Assembly: GCA_025353305.1 (NCBI GenBank)
Contig: JANXQX010000161.1
Location: forward strand, 1-38,346
Length of the DNA: 38,346 nucleotides
Direction: 5' to 3'
From: Holophagaceae bacterium
GTDB taxonomy: Bacteria; Acidobacteriota; Holophagae; Holophagales; Holophagaceae
Part shown: positions 7,846-15,997 of the stretch, piece by piece
Layout of the letters: the number at the start of each line of letters is the position of its first letter
Numbering within the stretch: the stretch's first letter is position 1
Position numbers and translations under genes: made by a program
The notes under the pieces: model-generated
What the model saw: the letters and a program-made list of their open reading frames with translations, nothing else
What the model was told of the DNA's origin: nothing
Databases searched by the model: none

Positions 7846-8086
7846 AGAGGCTCCAGGATTCTGCCGGCATCTCCTGGCTCCGATGGCTGAGCCTGGCCCG
7901 ACACTCACGACATTCTCGAATGTACTCCTGCCCATGGCTCCAGCGCAGGCGTGTCGATGACTCCCGTCACATTTTCAGGCCTCGAATTTCCCCTGCTTCT
8001 CTCCATTGCAGAGAGCATGTGATTTTGTCGCGATGGCGCCGAGTTAGCATGGTCAAGCCGGTTTTGTGCCCGGCGGGAGGTCTGTC

Positions 8087-9964
8087 ATGGAAGCGGTGAA
8101 ATCCATTCTGCGTCGTTCGGAGATTTTCTCTGGGCTGTCGGAATCCCATTTGGATCTGGTAGCCAGTGCCACGAAGATTCGTGAAATCGCGGCGGGGACC
8201 TACCTATTTCAACAGGGAGATGTCCGCCGGGCTTGCTTCGTCCTCGCCGAGGGCAGTGTCGAGATCACCCGGGACAATGGCGATGGTCCTGAGCCGCTCA
8301 TCCTGTTGGGGCCCGGAGACGCTGCTGGAGAACAAGCCTTTCTTACTGCGACCGCTCACACAGCTTCGGCCCAGGTGCACGCCGATGCGGTGCTATTGGA
8401 ACTCGACCGCGATTTGATGCTGGAGCGTTTGGGCCAGGATGGCGGTGCCGCCATCGCCATTCTCAGCAAAGTTGCGAACGTGCTCCATCGCCGCCTGGTT
8501 TATACGGGCAGTTCCGTGGTGGGCCGCGAGCAGGCCTATGCCAGCGGCTCGACCCGGGCCGAGTCGGATCTCATCGGACCCATGGAAGTGCCCAGCGATG
8601 CCCTGTTCGGCGTGCAGACGTTAAGGGCCGTTCAGAATTTTCCCATCACGGGTACACCCGTCAGCCACTTTCCCGCCATGGTGAGGGCGCTCGCCCTGGT
8701 CAAGCAGGCCGCGGCCAGGGCCAACGCCCGCTTGGGCCTGCTGGACCCCGTCATTGCGAAGGCCATTGATGCTGCCTGCCGCGAAATCATTGACGGCCAC
8801 TGGCATGGCCATTTCCCCACGGACATGGTGCAGGGCGGTGCGGGCACTTCCACCAACATGAACGCCAATGAAGTGATCGCCAATCGCGCCCTGGAGTTGA
8901 TGGGGGAGAGCCGCGGCGATTACGCCAAGTGCCACCCCAATGACCATGTCAATCTGGGCCAGAGCACCAACGATGTATACCCGACCGCCTTGCGGCTTTC
9001 GACCATCTTCATGCTAAAGACATTGCTGGAAGCCATGGAGAAGCTGAAGACCGCGCTCCATGCCAAAGGACGGGAATTCAGCGATGTCATCAAGATGGGC
9101 CGCACTCAATTGCAGGACGCGGTACCCATGACCCTGGGCCAGGAATTCGAAGCCTATGCCATCACCACCGGCGAGGATATCGAGCGGTTGAGGGAGACCG
9201 CCCGCCTTTTCCTGGAAGTGAACATGGGCGGAACGGCCATCGGCACGGGCATTTGCGCCGATCCGCGCTACCCCAAGATCGTGGTGGAGGAACTCCGCCG
9301 GAATACCGGCCTGGAGATCGTGCTTGCCGAGAATCTTGTCGAAGCGACTCCGGACACCGGCGCCTTCGTGATGTTCTCGGGCGTCGTGAAGCGCGCCGCG
9401 GTGAAGCTCAGCAAGATGTGCAATGATTTGCGCCTGCTGAGCAGCGGCCCACGCTGCGGCTTCGGAGAGATCAACCTGCCCGCCATGCAGCCCGGCAGCA
9501 GCATCATGCCCGGCAAGGTGAACCCAGTGATCCCCGAGGTGGTCAACCAGGTGGCCTTCTCGGTCATCGGCAACGACTTGACCATCACACTGGCCGCCGA
9601 AGCTGGCCAGCTCCAGCTCAATGTGATGGAACCCATCCTGGCCTACAGCCTGGCCACCAGCCTGCGCATGCTGACCGCAGCCGTGAACGTGCTCACCACC
9701 AAGTGCATCACGGGTATCACCGCGAACCGCGAACGCTGCCGCGACCTGGTGGAACATAGCATCGGCATCGTCACCGCCGTGATGCCTGCCATCGGCTACA
9801 AGCGCGCCACCGAAGTCGCCAAGATCGCCCTCGAAACAGGGGCTTCCGTGCGGGAAATCATCCTGGAAAAGGGATACCTCAATATCGCCCAGCTCGACGA
9901 AGCGCTCAGCCTGGAAGCCATGACCCAGCCAAGGCCCCTGCGGATGATGGACGCAGATCGTTAG
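8087..9964 (+). CDS. aspA: aspartate ammonia-lyase with N-terminal cyclic-nucleotide-binding domain
   Basis: This 625-residue protein has two parts. Residues about 8-135 form a cNMP-binding beta-roll (IFSGLSESHLDLVA, GTYLFQQGD, FVLAEGSVEI, GPGDAAGEQAFL). Residues about 160-625 are a full aspartase, with GRTQLQDAVPMTLGQEF, CNDLRLLSSGPRCG and the catalytic loop GSSIMPGKVNP (470-480, Ser471/472), followed by EAGQLQLNVMEP. These match E. coli AspA more closely than FumC. The reaction is L-aspartate to fumarate plus ammonia. In the phosphate-binding cassette the usual Arg is His (GEQAFLTATAHTAS), so cAMP binding may be altered or lost. ATG 8087 follows GGGAGG at 8075-8080. E. coli AspA lacks the added domain (about 478 residues), so allosteric control is inferred from the fusion. 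Confidence 0.94.
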   Translation: MEAVKSILRRSEIFSGLSESHLDLVASATKIREIAAGTYLFQQGDVRRACFVLAEGSVEITRDNGDGPEPLILLGPGDAAGEQAFLTATAHTASAQVHADAVLLELDRDLMLERLGQDGGAAIAILSKVANVLHRRLVYTGSSVVGREQAYASGSTRAESDLIGPMEVPSDALFGVQTLRAVQNFPITGTPVSHFPAMVRALALVKQAAARANARLGLLDPVIAKAIDAACREIIDGHWHGHFPTDMVQGGAGTSTNMNANEVIANRALELMGESRGDYAKCHPNDHVNLGQSTNDVYPTALRLSTIFMLKTLLEAMEKLKTALHAKGREFSDVIKMGRTQLQDAVPMTLGQEFEAYAITTGEDIERLRETARLFLEVNMGGTAIGTGICADPRYPKIVVEELRRNTGLEIVLAENLVEATPDTGAFVMFSGVVKRAAVKLSKMCNDLRLLSSGPRCGFGEINLPAMQPGSSIMPGKVNPVIPEVVNQVAFSVIGNDLTITLAAEAGQLQLNVMEPILAYSLATSLRMLTAAVNVLTTKCITGITANRERCRDLVEHSIGIVTAVMPAIGYKRATEVAKIALETGASVREIILEKGYLNIAQLDEALSLEAMTQPRPLRMMDADR

Positions 9965-9984
9965 GAGCCATGCTGATTAAACCG

Positions 9985-12024
9985 TTATTGAACGTCGCTC
10001 ACCCGGCCATTCAGGAAGGTGATTTTCAGGTTCTGGTAGACGTAGATTTTTTTCGACCCGAGATCGACTGTGTTTTTGGGCCGGCCCAAAACGTTCTCCA
10101 CTTGAGACGGGGTCATCCCCAAGGAAATGGTTGCATCCGAACCTGATTCAACGGGTTCCTGCCCCCCTTGGTTGATGATGTCCTGTTCCGATCGGTTGGC
10201 TTCCCTCACCGCCATGGAAAGGTCATCCTGGGCATTCGTGTCAGGCCGGACATCGTCAGTGTAGGGTGTATCTTCCGCTCCCAAAGCTTGAGCCGGAAGC
10301 GAAGGGATGCCATCCCTGCCTTGTTCGGCCTGGAGTTTGGCCATTCCTTGGTCAATGGTCGCCTGCATGTTGTTCTGCATTTCCTGCAGATCCGAAGTTC
10401 TCACCGAAATGTAGCTGCCTTTCGGGCAACTCGATCCACGGCTGGCCAGCACCTTGACTTCCGCCCATTCAGAGCTCGGGGAAGGCGTCTGGGTGATTTG
10501 AAGAACATCCCCTTCCACCAAAGGGCATTCCTGGTTTCCGGAATAACCCATCAGGCTGCTGGACACCAGAAACACGCGGGGGCCGTTATCCGAGAAGATC
10601 GGAGGTGGTGCAAAAACCTGCCCAGTGTCCTGCGAAGCTGCCCGATCTGCTTGCGCCTGATCCATCTGCCGCCGGACTTCGTCCGCGATGACCTGTTTGA
10701 CTTCCGGGGTCAGGGCGGTCGAGGAGTTGTACCTCACCGGAGGAGCGCTGCTGGAGCTATTCTGGGCCAGATAGGCCACCTCGAGGGTGGTTGCGATCAG
10801 AAAGTCGGCCAGCCAGAAGGAGGGACTCGCATAGGTGGGGTAAGGCCTGAAATATCCTCCGTAATACCCGTACCATGGGCGGGAATACCAACCCCAGCGG
10901 TAGCTGACCGGGCGGGCCCAAGGTGTGTAGACCCAGTTGTAGAACGTGGGCCGATAGTAATGGTTGGGCGTGTAGATGTGATACTCCCTGCCACCGTAGG
11001 ACCATGGCCGGTAAAGCCTGGCGTCCACAATCCCATTCCGGATGTAGGTGCGCTGTACAAAGGTGCGGCCGTGCGAGACCAGCGGTTTCTGTATGTACCC
11101 GGTTCGGCCTGTGGCGTTGGCTACGATGACCCGACCACCCGGACGAGCCATCTCGATGTGCCGGACCCCGCTTGGAGAATGCTGGATCACGGCCCCGCCT
11201 GGTGTGTGGACTTCGCGGATCGCTCCGGTCTGGGTTCGCCGGATCTCCCCGCCGTTGCGGGTGCTGACCACGTGCAGCTCTGGGCCCCGCCTGTCGCCCG
11301 GACTTCCAGACGGCCGGGAGCGATCAGAAGCAGGGTGCCCCATCGCACTGGTGTCCTGTCGCGGATCCTGACGCAGGTTTTCGTTGCGTCCAGGCGTGGG
11401 AGTTATTGGATGGGAATCCTTGTTTGATTCACGCCGCTGGTTGGAATCCCGGCGTCCAGACGGCCCGAAAGGCCTGGGAATCTCCCGAGTAATGGGACCG
11501 GGGTCCTTGGGTCCAGGAGTGGGAGTTGGTTGGGCCGGATTGTTGTCGCGTCTTCGTTCTGCATCCAACGGCTGGCGCTGGTTAGGCGTTTCAGTTTTTG
11601 GATTGCCTTTGAATTCCGGTTTTGGGTCTGGGCGGGGTGCGGGATCCGGCGGAGGCGGCTCGCGTCTCAGAACTGGCTTGGGCTGAGGAGCGGAATCCCG
11701 ACGATTGGACTCAGGACGTGGTTCGGGAGCAGATTCGCGCTTTCGGTCCAGACGGGGCGAGGGGGCCGGATCTTTTTCTCTCCTCTGTTCATGGGGGGGT
11801 GTGGGTGTTGGAGCTTGTTCAGGCTTCGACTCGCGCTTGGGCGGAGGACTTGGAGCTTGATCATTGGCTTCCGGCTTCCCGCGCTTCTCCTTCTCCTTTT
11901 CTTTGTCCCGATCCTGCTCCGCATGAAGCACGAGCATGTTGGCGGTCAGGAGGAGCATCGCGACCCTTGCCCCAATCCATAGGAAGTTCGAACGAAGAGC
12001 AGGCAGCGCCTTGATTTTTGTCAT
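9985..12024 (-). CDS. Pro-rich secreted/envelope protein with C-terminal BamE-like repeat
   Basis: The 679-residue product has an N-terminal signal or anchor (FLWIGARVAMLLLTANMLVLHA) and then about 210 residues of Pro, Arg, Lys and Glu-rich low complexity (repeats such as PAPRPDPKPE). A beta-rich middle follows (GGEIRRTQTGAIREVHTPGG), then a Tyr/Trp-rich segment (YRPTFYNWVYTPW, RWGWYSRPWYGYYGGYF), a short hydrophobic FWLADFLIATTLEVAYLA, an SH3-like stretch, and a C-terminal ISLGMTPSQVENVLGRP...FLNGRVSDV. That last block is the SmpA/OmlA (BamE-like) hairpin found in outer-membrane and periplasmic proteins. The Pro-rich part may span peptidoglycan. ATG 12024 has GAAAGGA upstream. It is convergent with the aspartase gene, with only a 20-base gap. 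Function is unknown. Confidence 0.82.
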   Translation of the reverse strand: MTKIKALPALRSNFLWIGARVAMLLLTANMLVLHAEQDRDKEKEKEKRGKPEANDQAPSPPPKRESKPEQAPTPTPPHEQRREKDPAPSPRLDRKRESAPEPRPESNRRDSAPQPKPVLRREPPPPDPAPRPDPKPEFKGNPKTETPNQRQPLDAERRRDNNPAQPTPTPGPKDPGPITREIPRPFGPSGRRDSNQRRESNKDSHPITPTPGRNENLRQDPRQDTSAMGHPASDRSRPSGSPGDRRGPELHVVSTRNGGEIRRTQTGAIREVHTPGGAVIQHSPSGVRHIEMARPGGRVIVANATGRTGYIQKPLVSHGRTFVQRTYIRNGIVDARLYRPWSYGGREYHIYTPNHYYRPTFYNWVYTPWARPVSYRWGWYSRPWYGYYGGYFRPYPTYASPSFWLADFLIATTLEVAYLAQNSSSSAPPVRYNSSTALTPEVKQVIADEVRRQMDQAQADRAASQDTGQVFAPPPIFSDNGPRVFLVSSSLMGYSGNQECPLVEGDVLQITQTPSPSSEWAEVKVLASRGSSCPKGSYISVRTSDLQEMQNNMQATIDQGMAKLQAEQGRDGIPSLPAQALGAEDTPYTDDVRPDTNAQDDLSMAVREANRSEQDIINQGGQEPVESGSDATISLGMTPSQVENVLGRPKNTVDLGSKKIYVYQNLKITFLNGRVSDVQ

Positions 12025-12138
12025 CTCGAATCCTTTCGTTTCCCGCCCAAGGGGAAGTGTTGTCTAAAAGGTGATTTCCCCAATTCTAACCCCTGTGTGT
12101 CCGGTTGATGTTTATGGTCCCTTAACAAATGCCAACAT

Positions 12139-12360
12139 TTGCCTGGCCTTGCTAGCATCGAAAGAGGCATCAGATCCGGAGCCCTGAACCGGCAGGAATC
12201 CCGTCGGCTGAAACGTGAGCTGGATGCCGTGCGCGATGACGAAGCCCGGATGAGATCCGACGGAAGGCTCACCCATAAAGAAACCGAACGCCTTGAACGG
12301 GAATTGAGCCGATTGGAAAAACATATTTCGGAACTGAAGCACAACGAGCGCAGAAGGTAA
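12139..12360 (+). CDS. small charged helical protein, family copy lacking a signal peptide
   Basis: The frame encodes up to 73 residues: IERGIRSGALNRQESRRL, then RMRSDGRLTHKETERLERE and LEKHISELKHN. This double 'xGxLxxxExxRLxxE' helical pattern ending in a KHN-type motif is recognisable from small exported proteins of many Proteobacteria and Acidobacteria. Those normally carry a signal peptide and more N-terminal sequence. Here the only in-frame start is TTG 12139, directly before the homology, without a ribosome site; the upstream in-frame stop is TGA 12106-12108. The gene may therefore be 5'-truncated, or the upstream 'ATG CCA ACA TTT' at 12129, which ends at TAG, may be the frameshifted original start. 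I consider coding past real but present function uncertain. Confidence 0.5.
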   Translation: MPGLASIERGIRSGALNRQESRRLKRELDAVRDDEARMRSDGRLTHKETERLERELSRLEKHISELKHNERRR

Positions 12361-12424
12361 TCAATCGGTCATCAATAACCCGCAGATGCAGCACTGGCGC
12401 TAAATTTCAAGAACTTCCATACAT

Positions 12425-12475
12425 CGGAATCCACCAGAATCGTAGGGGAAACCCGTCGGTTCCTGGTGGATTCCG
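12425..12475 (+). terminator. long GNRA-capped hairpin between convergent genes (terminator or structured RNA)
   Basis: CGGAATCCACCAG (12425-12437) pairs perfectly with CTGGTGGATTCCG (12463-12475). Inside, AATCG (12438-12442) pairs with CGGTT (12457-12461) including one G-U, after a single bulged C. After a two-base internal mismatch GGG/CCC closes a GAAA tetraloop (12448-12451). That totals 21 base pairs. The G-U pair and the GNRA loop are favourable only when read as plus-strand RNA, which suggests it belongs to the transcript of 12139-12360. There is no T-tract on either side, so it is not a classical terminator; it could block 3' exonucleases, act with Rho or be a small RNA. The fold is seen; the role is inference. 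Confidence 0.6.
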
Positions 12476-12498
12476 CATGAGGCCAGACCCACGAAAAG

Positions 12499-13410
12499 TC
12501 AGGGTTTTCGCGACTTCCGATTCTGGCTCGTTCCGCCAATAAATGCTTTCGCTGCTGCGGCCACGTCCATTTTTTCAAGAACCGCGACTCGGCTTTTCAC
12601 TGCATCCAATGCGTTGGCGATATACGGCTTTTCTGAAACCGGAAGGGTGAGCGTGGTCGCCTGGTCCGACGGCGCGCCGAGGCCCCACTTCATTTCATTG
12701 TTCGCGAAGGCGAGCTGGCCCCCCTGCCGTTTGAATTCCTCCAATTGCTTGGCAGAGCTGGAATTCGGCCCATAGGATTTTTCGAAAGCGGCGCGGGTTA
12801 TGGGTAGGTGGAAGCGGAGCTGGTTCCCCTCGACCCTGATGTAGGGCTTCGGCTTTTTCGCGGACTTGAGATAGAGCGCATGCTCCTCAGGGGATGCATC
12901 CTCCCGGTTTGACTCGAGCTTCAGGAGATCCCGGATTTGCAGGTTGCCGGCTGCGACGAGATTTGAAAATCGCGAAACAGTGACCGATTGCATGGCGCAC
13001 AACCGGCCTTGTTCATCCATGTAGAACGCCCCGTTGTCCACCCGCGTATTTCCCATGAGCAATTTTAAAAAACCCTCCCGCCTGGTACGTGTGGAGGAGT
13101 CCAACGCCGCATCAGGTTTGTCGAGGTTGACGAGCGCTTTGCTCACCTCGCTGCGATCGTATTCCCAGATCCAGTTCGCAAAGAAAAAGGTCCTTTGGCC
13201 GGACAGGACAGACTGAAGTTGCTCCAGCTCCTTTTCGGAGAGGCCATCCTGCTTATCCTCGCCGAAGATCCCCTGGTAGAGCTGAAAAACCCGAAGCGTG
13301 TCGGTCTTCGCATCGTACCGGTAGGTGAGGGTCTGCTGGCCGTAGTCCAGACAACCGGTGAGCAGGAGTACGCAACAGAGGGCAATGAATGAGGAAAGTT
13401 TATTTAACAT
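12499..13410 (-). CDS. lipoprotein of unknown function
   Basis: The 303-residue product starts MLNKLSSFIALCCVLLLTGC, a lipoprotein signal with lipobox LTGC and lipidated Cys20, so it should be membrane-anchored in the periplasm. After that come TYRYDAKTDTLRVFQLYQGIF, a conserved-looking GLSEKELEQLQSVLSG helix, FFFANWIWEYD, several helices, a strand-rich KPYIRVEGNQLRFHLPITRAAFEKSYG and an Ala-rich C-terminus. The alternating strand and helix pattern, and the fact that it starts by describing a 'Y.xD..TDTL' strand, resembles Acidobacteria-style lipoproteins of no known function. I recognise no catalytic motif. It is upstream on the same strand of the hairpin at 12425-12475, and 53 bases downstream of the CDF transporter gene, so the two may share a transcript. 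Confidence 0.8.
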   Translation of the reverse strand: MLNKLSSFIALCCVLLLTGCLDYGQQTLTYRYDAKTDTLRVFQLYQGIFGEDKQDGLSEKELEQLQSVLSGQRTFFFANWIWEYDRSEVSKALVNLDKPDAALDSSTRTRREGFLKLLMGNTRVDNGAFYMDEQGRLCAMQSVTVSRFSNLVAAGNLQIRDLLKLESNREDASPEEHALYLKSAKKPKPYIRVEGNQLRFHLPITRAAFEKSYGPNSSSAKQLEEFKRQGGQLAFANNEMKWGLGAPSDQATTLTLPVSEKPYIANALDAVKSRVAVLEKMDVAAAAKAFIGGTSQNRKSRKP

Positions 13411-13463
13411 AGGCCGAGTATCTCCATTTCTGGCAGCGATACAAGTGCTGGCCGTTCAAAAAG

Positions 13464-14369
13464 CTAAAAGGTGGACCTGCTTCTCTGGTCCTCATCGTCG
13501 GGTTCCACATGGATGACCACGTCGGCGAGGCCCTCGTACTGTCCGCACAGCCAGAGCTCAAGATCACGGGCGATGGCGTGCCCTTTCTCGACGGTGATGA
13601 CAGGATCCACCAGGATGCTCATGTCCATGTGGACGATCGCACCTGTCCCCCGCGACCGGATGTTGTGGCAGCCCTGCACGCCCTCGAAGGCGATGACTTT
13701 TTTCATGACATCAAAGGGGTCGAGCCTCTGCTGGTCCGAGAAAGTCGTATGAGCGCCCTTGAATACCTCGAGGGCCGCCCAGACGATGGCAAAAGCAACG
13801 AACAGCCCCACGATCGGGTCTGCGATGGGCACGCCGAACTTGACCAGGACGAGAGAGACAAGGACCCCAAGGGTCACCCAGATGTCTGACAGGGTGTGCT
13901 TCGCGTCGGCCTGCAGCACATCGCTGCCGAGTTCCTTCCCGCGGCGGGATTCGAACCACACCACAAAGATGTTGATGCCGAGCGTGATGATCATGACGGC
14001 GAAGGAAGTGGCAGTGACCTCGACTTTCGGATGGATGCCGCTCTTGGCGAAAGCCATGAGCGCTGATGCCGAACCGCTGACGACCCTCCAGGCCGCCAGG
14101 CACAACATGATTCCGATGGCTGCGCTTGCGAAGGATTCGTACTTGTGGTGCCCGTAGGGGTGGTCCTCATCAGGGGGCTTGCTGGCGGCTTTCATGGCGA
14201 TCAGGGCGACGATATTTCCTGAGCCGTCGGTGAAGGAGTGGATGCCGTCGGCCAGCATGGCCGTGGATCCGCTGACGACTCCCCAGGCGACCTTGGCAAT
14301 GGCCACGAGGATATTCAGGGCGAGGATCTGCCAAAGGACCTTGCTGATTTCCGCGGCGCGTGCCTGCAT
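13464..14369 (-). CDS. cation diffusion facilitator (CDF) divalent-metal/proton antiporter, zinc-type site
   Basis: The 301-residue protein has the six-helix CDF fold. Helix 2 holds ADGIHSFTDG with His44 and Asp48, and helix 5 holds DAKHTLSD with His158 and Asp162; between them is the typical DEDHPYGHHKYE loop (about 67-78). A cytoplasmic C-terminal domain follows, with VHMDMSILVDP and VVIHVEPDDE containing metal-binding His and Asp positions. An HxxxD/HxxxD transport site is the pattern of zinc-exporting members, so zinc export across the inner membrane is the likeliest role. The specificity is inference. ATG 14369 follows GGGGGAAG. The lipoprotein gene lies directly downstream. Confidence 0.92.
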   Translation of the reverse strand: MQARAAEISKVLWQILALNILVAIAKVAWGVVSGSTAMLADGIHSFTDGSGNIVALIAMKAASKPPDEDHPYGHHKYESFASAAIGIMLCLAAWRVVSGSASALMAFAKSGIHPKVEVTATSFAVMIITLGINIFVVWFESRRGKELGSDVLQADAKHTLSDIWVTLGVLVSLVLVKFGVPIADPIVGLFVAFAIVWAALEVFKGAHTTFSDQQRLDPFDVMKKVIAFEGVQGCHNIRSRGTGAIVHMDMSILVDPVITVEKGHAIARDLELWLCGQYEGLADVVIHVEPDDEDQRSRSTF

Positions 14370-14403
14370 ATCTTCCCCCTTTGGGTGGATGGAAAGGGTA
14401 CGG

Positions 14404-15720
14404 CTAGTAAAACAATAGACCGATTGAGCTCGCCTTGGACACGTCGAAACGGTCCTTGCGATACTCGTATCCGATCACTTGGCCTTCTTTGTTTGGATTC
14501 CCGTTGAATTTCGTCTCAAGGTAGTTCGCTCTCGTGATGGAAAAAGCCGGAGGACGTTTTGCTGGTGTCGGGGCACTCAGGCTGTAGTCCCGCTTATTGT
14601 CTGAACGGGTGTATAGAAAGGGGATGTTGTGCGCCCCGAACTCCCATGTCTTTTCATCTTTTCGCCCAAAACCGTTCCAGGTTTCGGCACAACTCACCGC
14701 CATCTCTTCGATCATCTTAAGGTCTGCGCTGAAGGTCCCAGCGATCGTGATGTCAGATCGAACATCACGACCTTCTTTGGTCCAGACTTCGGTCGTCTTT
14801 CCGGTGAAGCTCAGCCCCGTGATTTGAAGCGAAACATCCCCGGGAGCCGTGACGTTGGAGGCTGGCTGTGGCGGGAGCATCGGTACGGTTCATGGTTGTG
14901 CCGGTCTCGACGCTTGGTCCCTGGACCAACATACTGAAGGTGAGAAACCCGGCCACGGCCGGCAGGCCAGTCGATGCCGGCAAGGCCTGCTTAGCCACTG
15001 GCGGCGTCGCGGCAGTTAGTGGCGTCGGGGCCGTAGGAGGGAGCCCGGCGGCTTTCAACTTCCGCGCAATTGCCAATCGCTCCTGCGCATTTTCAGGAAC
15101 AATCTTTTTCACCACGGGGTCGGCAAAAGCGTCGATGCTGCGATTGATCGCGTCCCTGACCGTGACCATCCATTTGAGACTTGTCTTGATGGTCTCTCTC
15201 CATGCGGCGTCTTCATACTGTTTCGTCTGGATGGGATTACTTTGACCCATGTGGACATATTCGTGTACGACCGTAAGAGCCAGAGATAGAGGCTCATGGG
15301 TATTGACATTCGTCCGATTCAATTCCATGACGTTTTCTTTTGGATCCGTCGGAACCCGGAGGACCCTCAACGCCGCGTTGGGATGGCCGGTGGAAGCGTT
15401 GTCCTCACCAAGACCATCAGAAAGCGTCACTCTGCGTTGCTGGAAGTCGGTCCGCAGGGCACTTGCTGTTTTGGTTTGATGCATGGATTCCAGAGTCTTT
15501 GCGATGGCTTCAATGCTTGGAGGGATCGGGACGAGTTCCTGGGGGCCAGCAACGGATTGCGGTGGCTTTGGGTTTTTCCTTGAGCCCTCAGCTCTGAAGG
15601 GGTGGTGACAACCATGAGGAACGCAGTCAAGACAGGAGTCAGCGTCTTCCACGGCGCCGGGGCGAACCGCGAATATCCGTAGTTCGACGGGCAATCGGAC
15701 GAGGGCAATATCTTGCTCAC
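14404..15720 (-). pseudogene. secreted HExxHxxQ metallopeptidase-like protein, frame-broken twice
   Basis: Three overlapping minus-strand frames form one broken gene. Frame A starts at GTG 15720 (AAGGGG upstream) and gives a signal peptide ending TTPSELRAQG. At a GGAAAAACCC run near 15585 the homologous reading shifts to frame B, open to 14765, which carries TVVHEYVHMGQ (His, Glu and His at about 15250-15265) and EDAAW. Near 14870 the reading must shift again to frame C, which runs SNVTAPGDVSLQITGLSF and on to the stop at 14404. Frame B alone would end in a Gln/His/Arg-rich nonsense tail. The HExxH plus ExxxW spacing is shared with two intact genes in this window (24081 and 32139). The breaks could be real mutations or assembly indels in homopolymers. 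If intact, it would be an exported zinc-site protein of about 430 residues. Confidence 0.7.
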
Positions 15721-15997
15721 TTGGGCCCCTTGGCTAGTGCGAGGGCTGCTTGGCGATTGCACAGCAGACGCTTGGTGCGGTGATCCACAGTACGGGAGCA
15801 GGAATGTACGGCGGTGAGGGCAGGATAGCGGCAGTGAGCACGCCCGTAAACGAGCCGTGGAGTGACAACGGAACGGAGTCTCTGAAGCAACTGGATCGGC
15901 CCTGGAGTGGAGTTGGGAGATCGAGGATCGACTCGACTGTCTCAATGTCCCCTGAACCAGAAGATCAAAGGTGCAAAAGCGAGTCGCAAAAAACGCA
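15721..15997. other. 277-base intergenic region, no supported gene
   Basis: It lies upstream of the broken metallopeptidase gene and downstream of the OPT transporter gene, both on the minus strand. A plus-strand frame of 94 codons crosses it, but its sequence is low-complexity, lacks a ribosome site and runs into the transporter's end in antisense. I find no terminator hairpin with a T-tract and no convincing promoter. Confidence 0.5.

Noticed and set aside
10168..11427. Plus-strand open frame of 419 codons inside the Pro-rich gene
   Set aside because: Antisense to a coherent signal-peptide and BamE-like gene; its composition is only the complement of repeat-rich codons.
15550..15610. Programmed -1 frameshift at GGAAAAACCC in the HExxH gene
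   Set aside because: The run is not a canonical XXXYYYZ heptamer and a second unrelated shift is needed near 14870, so plain indels or assembly error are simpler.
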